This document shows, in pieces, positions 1 through 9,556 of a stretch of 64,000 nucleotides of DNA. Both the position numbers and the translations under genes were made by a program. The DNA is taken from NCBI GenBank assembly GCA_963800275.1, contig CAWDAI010000004.1:1-64000 (forward strand), in the 5' to 3' direction. Each line of letters starts with the position of its first letter. Position 1 is the first letter of the stretch. The notes beneath the pieces were generated by a model, which ran no database searches, was not told the origin of the DNA, and saw only the letters and a list, made by a program, of their open reading frames with translations. This DNA is from JAFMJV01 sp963800275 (GTDB lineage: Bacteria; Chloroflexota; Limnocylindria; Limnocylindrales; CSP1-4).

Positions 1-150
1 GGCAGCCACGACGGAGCTGTCGATGCCGCCCGAGATGGCGACCACGATGCCTCTTCGTCGATGGTCGCCCAAGACCTGTTGGCGCACCGCTGTGAGGATG
101 CGCTCTACCTCGGGACCTGGCTCGAGCCAGAGGGCGTCTTGTGGGAGCAT
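1..150 (-). CDS. NAD synthase-like ATP-pyrophosphatase, N-terminal fragment
   Basis: The minus strand reads RGIVVAISGGIDSSVVAA up to the window edge. SGGIDSS is the PP-loop of the N-type ATP pyrophosphatase fold used by NAD synthase and related amide-forming ligases. Only about 50 residues are present. The first in-frame ATG is at 150, and a short helical segment (LTAVRQQVLGD) precedes the P-loop, as in NadE. The gene is divergent from the AMP-forming ligase that starts at 249, and the roughly 100 bp between them should hold both promoters. Beside an acyl ligase and an exopolysaccharide cluster it could be a specialised NadE-like enzyme rather than housekeeping NAD synthase. The fragment cannot separate these options. 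Confidence 0.6.
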   Translation of the reverse strand, partial: MLPQDALWLEPGPEVERILTAVRQQVLGDHRRRGIVVAISGGIDSSVVAA

Positions 151-248
151 TGGTACCTGTCGGATCCGCTGGCGAGGGACATGGTGAGGCAGAGCCTCGA
201 TAGCTGTGAGTCAGCGACTCTACCGCAAACAGTCGTACGAGAGAGACC

Positions 249-1884
249 ATGCCTGAACGTGGTGGTTCCAGCGCGCACCGATGGACAGCTGCCGGCTTGC
301 CGTCCTCGCCGTTCCTATTCGAGTGGGTGGCGGCTCATGCCGCTCGAACTCCAACCGCACCGGTCCTGGCCACTCCGTCGCTGCGCTTGACCTACGGCGA
401 CCTCGCTCGGCGCGTGCGCCTCTTGGCAGCGGATCTGGTTGGTGCCGGCGTTGGTCGCGGCAGCCGGGTGCTGATCGCGGCTGCCCAGCTCGGCGATAGC
501 CGTGGTCGCCGGCTTGGCTCTTCACCGGCTCGGCGCCGTCGCGCTGGAAGTGCCTCGCGAGTGGAGCGCGGGCACCCTCGCTGAGGTCCTGGAGCGATCG
601 GGCGTGGAGCATGCGTTCCTGTTCGGACGGGATGTCGGCAAGTGGCGCGATGTTTCCAGCGGTGGCGACTGCGAGCGACTGGCTTTCTCACCCAGGGCCT
701 GTATCGGAGAGCTCTCGGCGAACCTCCGTGACACCCCGTGGACGCACGTCCGCCCCGATGGATGGGTCCGGGATGACGCGGGCGTCTCGGGACTCGGCTC
801 GATCGAGTCGATCGAATCCAGGACCCAGCCGGCATTGGTGCTCTATACATCGGGCAGCCTCGGTCGCCCCTGGGGGTCGTGGGGACAGTTCGCCAACATC
901 GACGCCAACACCCGCTCCATCGTCGAGTACCTTGAGCTCCTTGGCCCCGACGACCGCGCGATGCTGACGTTGCCATTGCACTACTGCTACGGAAGGAGTG
1001 TGCTCCAGACCCATCTGCTCGTCGGGGGCTCGGTCTTTCTCGATCACCGCATGTGATTCCCCAGGACGGTCCTCGAGACCATGATGCAGGAAGGCTGCTC
1101 AGGCATGGCCGGAGTGCCCCTCACGTTCGGAGTGATGCGGCGGCAGGTCGAGGTCGGGAGCATGCGTTTCCCGCGCTTGCGCTATCTGACCCAGGCAGGT
1201 GGCCGGATGTCCGACGAGATGATCGATTGGGTTCGTGAGACATTCCAGCCCGCGCGTCTGTTCGTGATGTACGGCCAGACCGAGGCCACCGCCCGTCTTT
1301 CCTACCTCCCCCCGGCGGACGCCGTCGAGAAGCGCGGGTCTATCGGGATCCCGATTCCCGGAGTAGAGTTGCGCGTCGTCGATGATGAGGGCAGGGAGCT
1401 TCCGCCCGGTGTCATCGGCCAGATCGTCGCGCGCGGACCGAACGTCACCCCCGGCTACCTGGACGAACCGGAGGCCACGGCACAGATCCTGCATGACGGC
1501 TGGCTCTGGACGGGCGACCTCGCAGAGCGGGACACAGATGGCTATCTGTACCACCGCGGCCGAGCGCGGGAGATGCTGAAGGTCGGAGGCCAGCGCGTGA
1601 GCCCGGCCGACATCGAGCAGGTGCTCGCCCGCCACGAGGCAGTGGCCGAGGTCGTCGTTATCGGGCGGTCGGATGAACTCATGGGTCAGGTGCCGGTCGC
1701 GGTCATCGTCCCCAGTCCGGGCGGCACGGCGGAAGAGGCTGAGCTCCGTCGGTACTGTCAGCAGCAGCTCATGCCGAGACAGGTGCCGGCCGCCTTCGTG
1801 GTCGTAGCCTCCTTGCCACGCAACAGTGCAGGCAAACCGCTGCGCGCCGAGGTTGGCCGACTTTACGGCGCCGAGGGGGCCTGA
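249..1884 (+). CDS. AMP-forming acyl-CoA synthetase/ligase, disrupted as sequenced
   Basis: Three collinear pieces form one ANL-superfamily adenylating enzyme of about 540 residues. The first piece runs to about 490, the second from about 490 to the TGA at 1054-1056, and the third to 1884. Visible core motifs are LYTSGSLGRPWG near 840 (A3 loop), YGQTEAT near 1270 (A5), WLWTGDLAERDTDGYLY near 1500 (A7), GRAREMLKVGGQRVSP near 1560 (A8) and PRNSAGKPLR near 1815 (A10, with the catalytic Lys). The enzyme class activates a carboxylate as acyl-AMP and passes it to CoA or a carrier protein. Two lesions are visible: a frameshift near 490, and an in-frame TGA that separates pieces two and three. The A3 loop also has Trp where Lys is usual. 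Sequencing error or a decaying gene are both possible. The start at 249 follows a GAGAG Shine-Dalgarno-like stretch. Confidence 0.8.
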
Positions 1885-1953
1885 AGTACACTGCCCAAGC
1901 CACTGCCGATCAGTCAGGAAGAGGAAGCGCGATAGTGGATCCCGGGAACACGA

Positions 1954-2640
1954 GTGAGTCCTGCCGATCCCCTGCGTACGCCCCTCGTGATCATCGGTTC
2001 CGGCAGGTTTCGGCCGAGAGGTCTTGCAGCTGGTGCTCGACATCAATGCGGCTGCACCACATTTGACCTCTTGGGCTTCGTGGATGACGCTCCGCGCGAC
2101 TTCGCCGGATCGAGCGACTGGGCTCTACGATCTTGGGCACCTGTGACGACCTCGCCGATATCGCCGCCGACGTCATCATCGCGGTCGGCGGCTCGGCGGC
2201 CCGCCAACGCCTCGACGAGAACGTCCGTGACGCGGGACGGCACGCTGCAACGGTGTTCACCCGTGGGCGCTCCTGGGCCGTGACGTGGTCCTTGGACGAA
2301 GGGGTCGTGGTCGGGGCCGGCAGCCGACTGTCGACCAACATCTCAGTGGGCCGTCAAGCTCATGTCAACGTCAATTGCACCATCGGCCACGACGCGGTTT
2401 GGAGCCATTCGCGACGGTCTTTCCGGGGGTCCATATCAGCGGTGGCTGCACCGTGGAGGAGGGGGCAACGCTCGGGACCGGCTGCGTCCTCTTGCCAGGT
2501 GTCCGGGTTGGACGTTGGGCGGAAGTAGGCGCCGGTGCCGTGGTCGTTCGAGACGTGGCTCCGAGTCGATCGTCGTCTCGTCCGCAGGCCGACCTACGCT
2601 CCGGGGCGTCGCATCAGCCCCGGCTACGGACTTCGCCAGG
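1954..2640 (+). CDS. NeuD-type sugar O-acyltransferase, frameshifted
   Basis: Pieces in several frames add up to a PglD/NeuD-like hexapeptide acyltransferase. PLVIIGSG near 1982 begins the N-terminal Rossmann-like subdomain. A second frame continues with GFGREVLQLVLDINAAAP (2003-2060), a third gives LLGFVDDAP, and DVIIAVGGSAARQRL follows near 2170. The left-handed beta-helix is visible as VVVGAGSRLSTNISVGRQ near 2305, then HISGGCTVEEGATLGTG and VRVGRWAEVGAGAVVVRDVAP up to about 2560. The expected C-terminal cap (GRPTLRG) lies near 2590 in yet another frame. Such enzymes acylate amino or hydroxyl groups of nucleotide sugars. It sits just after the acyl ligase, so it may use the activated acyl group. 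At least three frame changes occur. GTG at 1954 is the likely start, and the exact end is uncertain. Confidence 0.65.
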
Positions 2641-2870
2641 GTGGGGGTGTCCATGGGTCCGCGGTGCCCGCCCGAAGTGTTGACGGCGGCGACCATGCCC
2701 ACGGAGTGCGGGAAGGACCGGGAGCAGCAGCGAGCGACGAGAGCAATTCCGCTAGCGGCACACAGGGGTGCTCCACCCCTTCACTGGCCCTTTGGGTCGA
2801 GGCTCGTCCGGTGCTTCGATCTGCTTGTCGGCACGGAAGGCACTCACGGCACAGGCCCGAGGGCCAGGCC

Positions 2871-3458
2871 GTGAGAGTCCATCCCGGGCCTGTCGCCGAC
2901 CCTTCCGTCACGTCCGGGCTGCGCGAATCGGCGCAGCTGCTCCTATATTCTTTGCCGGTTCTGCTGATCTGGGCCGCCTTGGGGATGTTCCTCTCCAGCC
3001 CACTGGCGCGGTGGCTCAGCACGAGGCGGTGGATCGCCTTCGGGCTCTTGCTCGAGATGGGGCTGATCGTCGCTGCTACTTTGACGCCCACGACGCTCGC
3101 CCTGGAGTCCGCCGTCGCATCCAGCGGCGAGTGTGATCTCTCGAGGCGCTCGCCCTTACCACCGGTCGAACTGATCGTCGACTTCGATGCCATCGTGAAC
3201 ATCCTGCTCTTCGCCATCCTGGGTTTCCTTCTGGGTTTGCTGCCCGTGAACGGCAGGAATACGCTCGTCATCACTTCGGCCTTCCTGCTCACCTTGCTCA
3301 TGGTCATTCCGCTGATACTGTACCCGGGAATAGGTCGAGGCTGCGAGAGCGCCGATATGGTCGACAACACAACCGGGCTGGTCATTGGTCTGCTCGCCGG
3401 GATCATGACTGCGCTGATTGCCCGCCGACATCGTGCTGGTGAAGACGAAGCGTCCTGA
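2871..3458 (+). CDS. VanZ-like membrane protein
   Basis: A 195-residue protein starting at GTG 2871. It has about five hydrophobic segments: LLLYSLPVLLIWAALGMFL, WIAFGLLLEMGLIVAATL, VNILLFAILGFLLGLL, LVITSAFLLTLLMVIPLIL and LVIGLLAGIMTALI. The phrase DAIVNILLFAILGFLLG resembles the conserved VanZ-family segment, and the later acidic DMVDNTTG before the last helix matches the second VanZ signature. VanZ-like proteins are polytopic membrane proteins of uncertain biochemical role, often found in cell-envelope or exopolysaccharide loci, which fits this location. The reading frame is open upstream of 2871, so the start was chosen to give a compact protein. It is the first intact gene in the window. 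Confidence 0.6.
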   Translation: MRVHPGPVADPSVTSGLRESAQLLLYSLPVLLIWAALGMFLSSPLARWLSTRRWIAFGLLLEMGLIVAATLTPTTLALESAVASSGECDLSRRSPLPPVELIVDFDAIVNILLFAILGFLLGLLPVNGRNTLVITSAFLLTLLMVIPLILYPGIGRGCESADMVDNTTGLVIGLLAGIMTALIARRHRAGEDEAS

Positions 3459-3469
3459 AGCCATCGCGT

Positions 3470-3778
3470 CTGCGTCCATGTGAGCCTGGGCGAGCCTCGT
3501 CTTGCTCTTGAGGACCTCGTTGACCCGTAGCGGCTCCCGGCTCTCGCGCTCGAGCTCAGTCATGCGCTGAGCCTCCTCGCTGGCGGTGTCGGCATGCGGT
3601 CGATGTCGGCGTCAACGATCCAACGGCGCAGCATCGCCGGGCTGATGCCGAACTCGGTCGCGACGCGGGTCACCGTGCCGAGGCGCTCATCGCCCCGGTA
3701 CGAGGCCAGGATCTGTGGGTTGCGTCGCCTTGGTTCCGTTAGGTTACTTGCGGGCACCCGGCGTGGGTACTGAGCCAC
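3470..3778 (-). pseudogene. IS3-family orfA remnant
   Basis: Two overlapping minus-strand pieces recall the small HTH protein of IS3 elements. The piece starting at 3778 holds a helix-turn-helix stretch, VTRVATEFGISPAMLRRWIVDADID. The piece starting at 3563 begins TELERESREPLRVNEVLKSK, like the leucine-zipper end of OrfA (ELERENRELRRANEILKS). The join at 3560-3563 is an ATGA overlap in a different frame. No orfB follows toward lower coordinates, where the VanZ-like gene lies on the other strand, so this is a degraded fragment. It is not the same copy as the IS3 element at 9.3-11.9 kb, because the two orfA sequences differ clearly. Confidence 0.6.
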
Positions 3779-3859
3779 AGGGAGCTTACCTCACCGTAGC
3801 CGTCCATCACTCGACCGGCGAACGCCGCGTGCTGACCGCATTCGCTGTATCGGCAGCAC

Positions 3860-5038
3860 TTATCGAGCGAGGAGGCTCGCGTACATGCGCTCGTGTTCCT
3901 GAATGATCAGACGCAGGTCATAGCGTTCGAGGATGAGCTCGCGTCCTCGTCGGCCCATGGCGGCCGCACCCGCGGGATGCGACAGGATCCGGTCCATCGC
4001 CGCCGCCATGGCATCGACATCACCGATGTCCACCAGCCAGCCGCGGTCATCACCGACAAGCTCCGGTTGACCCCTCGCGCGGGTAGCTACCAATGGGACT
4101 TCGAGCGCGAGCGCCTCCATCATCGACCGAGGGAGCCCCTCTCGGCTGCTCGCTTGGACGAGCGCCAACGCGCCGGCGACCAGCGGCCGTACATCCGCCA
4201 CTTTTCCGGGCATGAAGACGCGATCGGCAACACCCGCCATGGCGGCGGTCTTTTCGACGACGGCGCGGCGCAGCCCATCGCCAAGCAGTAGCAGTGAGCA
4301 GGCCTCCGGATTCCGCATGCGGGCAAGCGCGTTCACGATGTCATCGGGTCGCTTTCGCTTGCTCCGCCGACCGCGATGAAGTAGCGCGTCCGGGATCGAT
4401 GCCGATGCGGGCGAGCGCGTCTGGCACTGCAGCAGCCGACAGGGACCCGCGCGAGTACCAAGTCGTATCCACGCCTATTCCGCGCATGTAGACCAGCCGG
4501 CCGCGTGGAACAATGTGGTACCGCAAGGCAGCACGGTGGTCCTCCTGATTGATGACCACCAGGCGATCCGTCCACCTGCCGGCAATCTGTTCGGCGGTGC
4601 GAAACGCGAAGATTCGAGGCCGGGTGGCCCCCTTCATGGAAGTGGAAGCCATGGGCGGTGTAGACGACTCGAGGTCGCGATTTCAGCGGCATCCTGCGCA
4701 TGATTCCTCGAGCCAGGAAGGCAGCGATCGGAGTGTGTACGTGGACGATGTCGTAGCCGTTGGAGAGAACCCGTTCTAGAGTGGCGACGCTGTCCAGCAT
4801 GGCCCGAATGTCCCGGACCGATCGGGTGAGCGGAAGCTCGAAGACATTATCGAAAGAGCCTCACGGCTTGCTTGTTCTCTGTGATGCCACGTGCGCAGCC
4901 ATCGACCTGCCAGCCCAGGGTCCTGAAGTGGTGGACGAATGGCAAGAGAAAGCCCATCGTCTCGGCCACCGTGGTGATCACGAGCATCGAAGCAGGCCCG
5001 CCGATGCCTTCTGGCTGGCTTGATCGGACAGTCTCCAT
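3860..5038 (-). CDS. GT4-like glycosyltransferase, frameshifted
   Basis: Pieces in shifting frames give one GT-B glycosyltransferase of about 390 residues. The N-terminal piece from 5038 has MLVITTVAETMGFLLPFVHH and a Rossmann-like start. The middle has YDIVHVHTPIAAFLARG and VVYTAHGFHFHEGG, then RLVVINQEDHRAALR and GIGVDTTWYSR. The C-terminal piece from 4336 has LLLLGDGLRRAVVEK, VFMPGKVADVRPLVAGA and the donor-sugar signature ASSREGLPRSMMEALALEVPL. AAGG­AG-like Shine-Dalgarno sequence (AAGGAG) lies just before ATG 5038. The gene follows the nucleotide-sugar dehydrogenase by 35 bp, so it is the last member of the minus-strand polysaccharide block. It probably adds one sugar to the lipid-linked repeat unit; the sugar cannot be told. 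Frame changes are near 4650-4800 and 4340. Confidence 0.75.
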
Positions 5039-5073
5039 CGAAGACTCCTTGTGCCGCGGATTTCCCGGGAGAG

Positions 5074-6363
5074 CTAGAGGCTCCAGGCTGTCACGCTGGT
5101 GGGCAGCGATGCTGGGGGAATGACCGATTTGACATCGATGAACACTCCGCCATCACGGAGGCGACCGGTCAGGCTCACGACGGGTTCCTCGAGGTAGACC
5201 CGGTGTGGAACGGCCAGCACAAGACCGTCGAGGTCGGAGATCTCCTCGAGCTCCATCAGTTCCACACCGTACTCCGCATGGGCATCGCGCGCGGAGGCCA
5301 GCGGATCGTGGACGAGGGCCCTGATGCCGAAGTCTTGGAGTGTGGCCAGGATGTCAGGCACGCGACTGTTCCGGAGATCTGCGACGTTCTCCTTGAATGT
5401 GAGGCCGAGGACTCCGACACGTGCCTCGCTCATCTTCACGCCGGCCGAGATCAGCATCTTTACGAGCTTCGTGCCGATGTACTCACCCATCCGGTTATTG
5501 ATTCGCCGGCCGGCGAGGATGACTTCTGGCTGGTAGCCGAGTTGCTCGGCCTTGGTCGTCAGGTAATACGGATCTACACCGATGCAGTGGCCGCCCACCA
5601 GACCGGGTGCGAATGGCAAGAAGTTCCACTTTGTGCCCGCGGCCTCGAGCACGTCCGCTGTGCGGATGCCGAGTCGCCCGCAAATCAGGGCAATCTCGTT
5701 CATCAATGCGATATTCAGGTCGCGCTGAGTGTTCTCGATGACCTTTGCGGCTTCTGCCACCATGATGCTCGGCGCCCGATGCACGCCCGCAGGGATCACC
5801 CGTTCATACACGGTCGCCACGCGCTCGAGTGTCGCAGCGTCCTGGCCGGAGACAACCTTCGTGATGCGGGTCAGCGTATGTTCGCGGTCCCCGGGGTTGA
5901 TACGCTCGGGCGAGTAACCGACATGGAAGTCAACACCGGCCCGGAGGCCCGACGCCTGCTCGAGCACCGGCACGCAGATCTCCTCGGTAGCCCCCGGGTA
6001 GACGGTCGATTCGTAGACCACGACGGTCCCCGATCGGAGGGCGCTCCCTGCAGTCTGCGAGGCACTCCGCAGCGCCGCGAAGTCAGGGCGGTTGTCGCGA
6101 TCGACCGGGGTCGGCACAGCGACGACGAGGAACGTGCAGTCGGCTAGATCCTCGGCTGAGCCGGTGAACCGCAGTTTCGCTTCCCGCAAAGTCGCTTCGG
6201 CTATCTCGCCGGTGCGGTCATGTCCTCGCTTCAGTTCATCGATCTTGGCCACATCGACGTCAAAGCCGACGGTGTCGAAGTGAGTCGCAAACCCGAGCGC
6301 TACCGGCAAGCCGACGTAGCCGAGTCCGATCACGCCGACCCGTTCAGCGATCGGTGTCATCAT
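5074..6363 (-). CDS. UDP-N-acetylhexosamine 6-dehydrogenase (TviB/WecC-like)
   Basis: An intact protein of about 429 residues. The NAD-binding motif GVIGLGYVGLPVALGF is at the N-terminus. The substrate-binding central part follows (VVYESTVYPGATEEICVP, then FHVGYSPERINPGD). The catalytic cysteine lies in GGHCIGVDPYYL, and the C-terminal UDP-binding domain begins at VGVLGLTFKENVADLRNSR. These motifs define the UDP-glucose/UDP-ManNAc dehydrogenase family. The wording around the Cys (HCIGVDPYYLTTKAEQLGY) is closest to TviB-type enzymes that make UDP-GalNAcA or UDP-GlcNAcA. The product would be an acidic sugar for the surface polysaccharide. ATG 6363 is chosen, with an adjacent in-frame ATG at 6360; the open frame upstream lacks family similarity. 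It lies between two glycosyltransferase genes in the same orientation. Confidence 0.9.
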   Translation of the reverse strand: MMTPIAERVGVIGLGYVGLPVALGFATHFDTVGFDVDVAKIDELKRGHDRTGEIAEATLREAKLRFTGSAEDLADCTFLVVAVPTPVDRDNRPDFAALRSASQTAGSALRSGTVVVYESTVYPGATEEICVPVLEQASGLRAGVDFHVGYSPERINPGDREHTLTRITKVVSGQDAATLERVATVYERVIPAGVHRAPSIMVAEAAKVIENTQRDLNIALMNEIALICGRLGIRTADVLEAAGTKWNFLPFAPGLVGGHCIGVDPYYLTTKAEQLGYQPEVILAGRRINNRMGEYIGTKLVKMLISAGVKMSEARVGVLGLTFKENVADLRNSRVPDILATLQDFGIRALVHDPLASARDAHAEYGVELMELEEISDLDGLVLAVPHRVYLEEPVVSLTGRLRDGGVFIDVKSVIPPASLPTSVTAWSL

Positions 6364-6532
6364 CTTGTGCCTGCTACTTCTTCCATGGTCCGCGATCGTA
6401 GCAGCGATCGCGGAGCGCGCCGAGGACACCTGTTGCAGCGTGGCAACACCACACATCCTCGTCTTTGGGCCTGGGCCTCTATGGCAGCATCGGCCCGGTT
6501 CCAGCGGCCTGTCTGGTTGCGCCCATCTGTGG

Positions 6533-7668
6533 CTAGTGGACGTCGGCAGCCACCGCACGATAGAGCCTGGCCGTTGCGTCGACGAGCTGGGCTACGCTGA
6601 AGTCCTCTGCCCTTGCACCAGCTGCTTCACCCAGCCGGTGGCGGAGATCGGCGTCCGCCAGGACGCGCGAGACAGCGGACGCAATGTCGTTGAGTTCACG
6701 CCGCACGAGGATGCCGTTGAGGCCAGACGTGATGATCTCGTTGGTCCCACCCACATCCGTTGCGACGATCGCCCGGCGAGCGGCAGCCGCCTCCAGAACC
6801 ACGTTTGGCAAGCCCTCGCTCTCGGAGGCCTGAAGACATACGTCGAAGGCCCCATAGAGCCGGCGGGCATCGTCCTCTCCGCCGTGGAGCACGACGATGT
6901 CCGAGAGTCGGTCTTGCTCGATCCTCCGCTCAATCGCTTGGCGCCTCGGCCCGTCCCCGACCAAGACGTAGCGCACGTTGGCGTGTCGCGGTCGTAGGGC
7001 GTGCGCGAGGTCCAGGATGAGATCCTGGCCCTTGCCGGGCTTGAAGGTGCCGACGCAACCGACGACTAGGTGTTCATCGGATACGCCCCATCGATGACGC
7101 ACCTCTGTTCGGACGCGTCCATCAGGTGTCGGCGACTCGACTGCGTTATGGATGACGTGGATCCTTTCCGGGTCTACGCCCTCTTGCTCGACGGCTTCAC
7201 GAGCTGCGGCGTGAGAGTTGGCGACGACGGCGTCCATGGAGCGCATCGCGACGCGGCCGGCGATCTCGCGCAATCGCGTACGGGTGCGCGCTACGCTCAG
7301 CGAAGAACGACGCCCGGCGAGCAGCGCCGGCCCTCTGAGAACGGCTTGGCCAGCCCTGCGAAGGTGTAGGAGGGAACGAGCCAAGCGTCCACGATGTCGA
7401 TATCGTCTGTAAGGCTGCGATACCGACGCAGCGCGCGGGCCAGTTCCGGCAGGCAGTGAACTGGCTGCTTCGCGCATCGACTGCGATCGAGGCCGAGCAC
7501 GTGGACGCGTGCTCCAGCAGCTTCGGCTTCCGCCGCAAGCGGGCCGCGGTCCACCATGAGGATGAAGCGGACGTCGAATTCCGGTCTGGGAAGGTTCTGG
7601 GCAAGATACAACATCTGGCGTTCCGCACCGCCCGGATGAAGGAGGGGCGTGAGGAAGGCAACCCTCAT
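6533..7668 (-). CDS. GT4 glycosyltransferase, one frameshift
   Basis: A GT-B enzyme of about 378 residues in two frames that join near 7310. The N-terminus is MRVAFLTPLLHPGGAERQML, the glycine-rich acceptor loop of GT4 enzymes. The C-terminal part has VVANSHAAAREAVEQEGV, VVGCVGTFKPGKGQDLIL, YVLVGDGPRRQAIERRIE and the EX7E signature SESEGLPNVVLEAAAARRAIV. It probably transfers a sugar from a nucleotide donor to the growing surface polysaccharide. The ATG at 7668 overlaps the stop codon of the upstream polymerase gene as ATGA, so translation is probably coupled. It closely resembles the glycosyltransferase at 13018 on the other side of the insertion sequence (shared GGAERQML, EGLPNV and EIIxxxxxGILV wording), which suggests paralogues. 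Confidence 0.85.
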
Positions 7669-9182
7669 GGGCCGGAGAGCCGGGTCGACGAGAGTCGTCT
7701 CGCACCGACCGAAGTGGCCGGCAGGCTCGATCCTTTCTCAGCGGACCATGCTGACCAGTCGGCCACCAAGGCCGCGGCGATAACGAAGGCGGCCAGCGCT
7801 GATGATTGATACGCCGTAGGCGGCGACAGGAACATGAATCCAGCCAGCACAGTCGCGAAGACTGCGAGGCCTACGGTGCGTGGGACAGTTGGACGGCGGT
7901 AGAGCGCCACTGCCACCGCGATGAGCAGCAGCCCCCACAGCATGATGCCAATGAGCCCCTGCTCTGCCAGCACGGTCATGTACCAGTTGTGCGCCACCTG
8001 GCCGCCTCCATTCCCGAGGATCTCGGCGTTGGCGAACTGGTATCGACCGAAACCAACACCGAAGATGGGCGAGGTCACCCATATAGAAGGCCCCGACATC
8101 ACCGCACTCAAGCGACCGGCATCGCTGTGAGCCATGATGCCATGTACGGAAGAGCCAGTGTCCCCGGTCAGGACCGCCAGCCGGAACTCCACGAACAACG
8201 GATAGGCCACGAGAGCGGCGAAGGCGATGAGCGCGAGCGCTAGGATGCCCGTGCGAAAGCGGTGCAGAAACGCAAGGCTCACGATGCCGGCAACCAATGC
8301 AACCACTCCACCTCGGGACAGCGACATCGCCAACCCGACGCCGAGAACGGCTACCGCCGCGAAGAGTGCGATGCGGATGCGGCCGTCTCGCGTGAACCGG
8401 AGCAGTGCGAGGGACAGGACCATCGCGTTTGCGATGAAGAAGCCGAAGTAGTTGGGGTTGCCGAATGACCCTGCGGCGCGGGCGCCGTTGTCCGGCTCTG
8501 GCATGACTCTGGCAAGGACGTCGAGCGGAGCAGGATCATCGAATGTCACGATTGCCAGTCCAGCGACCAGCAAGCTACTCGTGAGCAGTGCAATCATCAC
8601 CGCGGTCGGTGACCGGCGCTGCAGCACCAGCGCCACCGCGAAGACCGTGCCGATACTGGCACTAAACTGGAACAGGAGGTATCCAGCTGCGTAGGCCTCA
8701 GGTTCTGCGAACCCGGTTGTGATGCCTGGGCTCTGCTGGGCAACGGCATACACGCCGATGAGCAGCACCAATAGGGCGGACTTGCCCACGGTAAGCCGTG
8801 GCCGGTCGACCGGCAATCGAAAGATGTAGCCGACGACCACCGCGAACACCAGGAAGACAGTGAACCCCGGCGCGGGCAGGAGGAGGATCGGCTTGGTCGG
8901 CGCCAGGAACGCGAGCGCGACGAGTCCAGAGGCGGGCGAGAGAACTGCCAGCGCCAGGGTCCCGAGCGATGCAGCCAAGACCAATTGCGTCTGGCCAAGA
9001 GCGGTACCTACAATCACGAGGGTGACAAGGGGCAGCCCCATGAGCAGCTGGCGGGTCGTGCTTGGGCGTGACCGGTCTGGCTTGGCGGCTGGTCGCATCG
9101 CGATGCCCGCGGCCGTTCTCGCCCGTCCGCGTTCTAGCAACAGTTCGCTTTGCAATTGAGTCGTCGCTCCTCCGCTGTCCAT
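7665..9182 (-). CDS. O-antigen ligase/polymerase (Wzy_C) membrane protein
   Basis: A 505-residue polytopic membrane protein with roughly 11-12 hydrophobic segments, starting around LLMGLPLVTLVIVGTALG. The large periplasmic loop contains GSFGNPNYFGFFIANAMVL and, further on, the Wzy_C signature region FGVGFGRYQFANAEILG followed by AHNWYMTVLAEQGLIG. The His-Asn and downstream Glu are typical of O-antigen ligases and polymerases. It would join polysaccharide repeat units or attach glycan to a carrier at the outer face of the membrane. ATG 9182 (MDSGGATTQ) is taken as the start. The open frame runs up to 9536, but that extension (beginning MAESFFASLETEL) is the end of an IS3 transposase reading into the gene. 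It is the first gene of a minus-strand block with the glycosyltransferase at 7668. Confidence 0.85.
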   Translation of the reverse strand: MDSGGATTQLQSELLLERGRARTAAGIAMRPAAKPDRSRPSTTRQLLMGLPLVTLVIVGTALGQTQLVLAASLGTLALAVLSPASGLVALAFLAPTKPILLLPAPGFTVFLVFAVVVGYIFRLPVDRPRLTVGKSALLVLLIGVYAVAQQSPGITTGFAEPEAYAAGYLLFQFSASIGTVFAVALVLQRRSPTAVMIALLTSSLLVAGLAIVTFDDPAPLDVLARVMPEPDNGARAAGSFGNPNYFGFFIANAMVLSLALLRFTRDGRIRIALFAAVAVLGVGLAMSLSRGGVVALVAGIVSLAFLHRFRTGILALALIAFAALVAYPLFVEFRLAVLTGDTGSSVHGIMAHSDAGRLSAVMSGPSIWVTSPIFGVGFGRYQFANAEILGNGGGQVAHNWYMTVLAEQGLIGIMLWGLLLIAVAVALYRRPTVPRTVGLAVFATVLAGFMFLSPPTAYQSSALAAFVIAAALVADWSAWSAEKGSSLPATSVGARRLSSTRLSGP

Positions 9183-9320
9183 GCTCCGGTGATTAGACGA
9201 TACGGGCAGCACTAGCATGCCACTGGTGTCACTTCCATGGCGCGTTGCGGCGGCGCACCGGCGATCGCTCCCAGCCCGCCCGATGCGCCAGTCGTGTCCC
9301 GAGGTACTGATAGGTGGAGC

Positions 9321-9339
9321 TGCCCCGCTTCGGTGGACG
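9321..9339 (+). repeat. Right terminal inverted repeat of the IS3-family element
   Basis: TGCCCCGCTTCGGTGGACG here matches the outer end at 11853-11835 (minus strand, TGACCCGGTTTGGTGGACA) at 15 of 19 positions. It begins with TG, as IS3 ends do, and lies 12 bp beyond the orfB stop codon at 9352-9354. Confidence 0.65.
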
Positions 9340-9351
9340 GTCGACGGTAGG

Positions 9352-9556
9352 TCAGGCGGCGGTCTCGTCGGAACGGTACCTCCTCTCGAACTCGACGGGT
9401 GACAAGTAGTCCAGGGCCGAGTGATGTAGAAGGCCTCGATGTAGTCGAAGACCGCGAGCCGGGCATCGGCGCGAGTGCGCCAGGAGCTGCGGTCGATGAG
9501 CTCGGTCTCGAGGCTCGCGAAGAAGGACTCGGCCATGGCGTTGAAGCTCCTATAGT
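9352..9556 (-). pseudogene. IS3 orfB (DDE integrase) C-terminal fragment
   Basis: The minus strand reads YRSFNAMAESFFASLETEL, the classic segment around the catalytic glutamate of IS3-type integrases (NAMAESFFASLE). It continues RSSWRTRADARLAVFDYIEAFY. A small deletion changes frame near 9425, after which HSALDYLSPVEFERRYRS leads to a TGA at 9354-9352, as in the family. Its upstream partner is separated from it by the IS110 transposase gene. Read in one frame it runs on into the O-antigen ligase gene, which makes that ORF look falsely longer. Confidence 0.8.

Noticed and set aside
5020..6147. 375-residue plus-strand frame antisense to the nucleotide-sugar dehydrogenase
   Set aside because: The minus-strand frame carries NAD-binding and catalytic Cys motifs; the plus frame has none.
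9183..9536. N-terminal extension of the O-antigen ligase
   Set aside because: The extra residues begin with the IS3 integrase end (AMAESFFASLETEL); the true start is ATG 9182.
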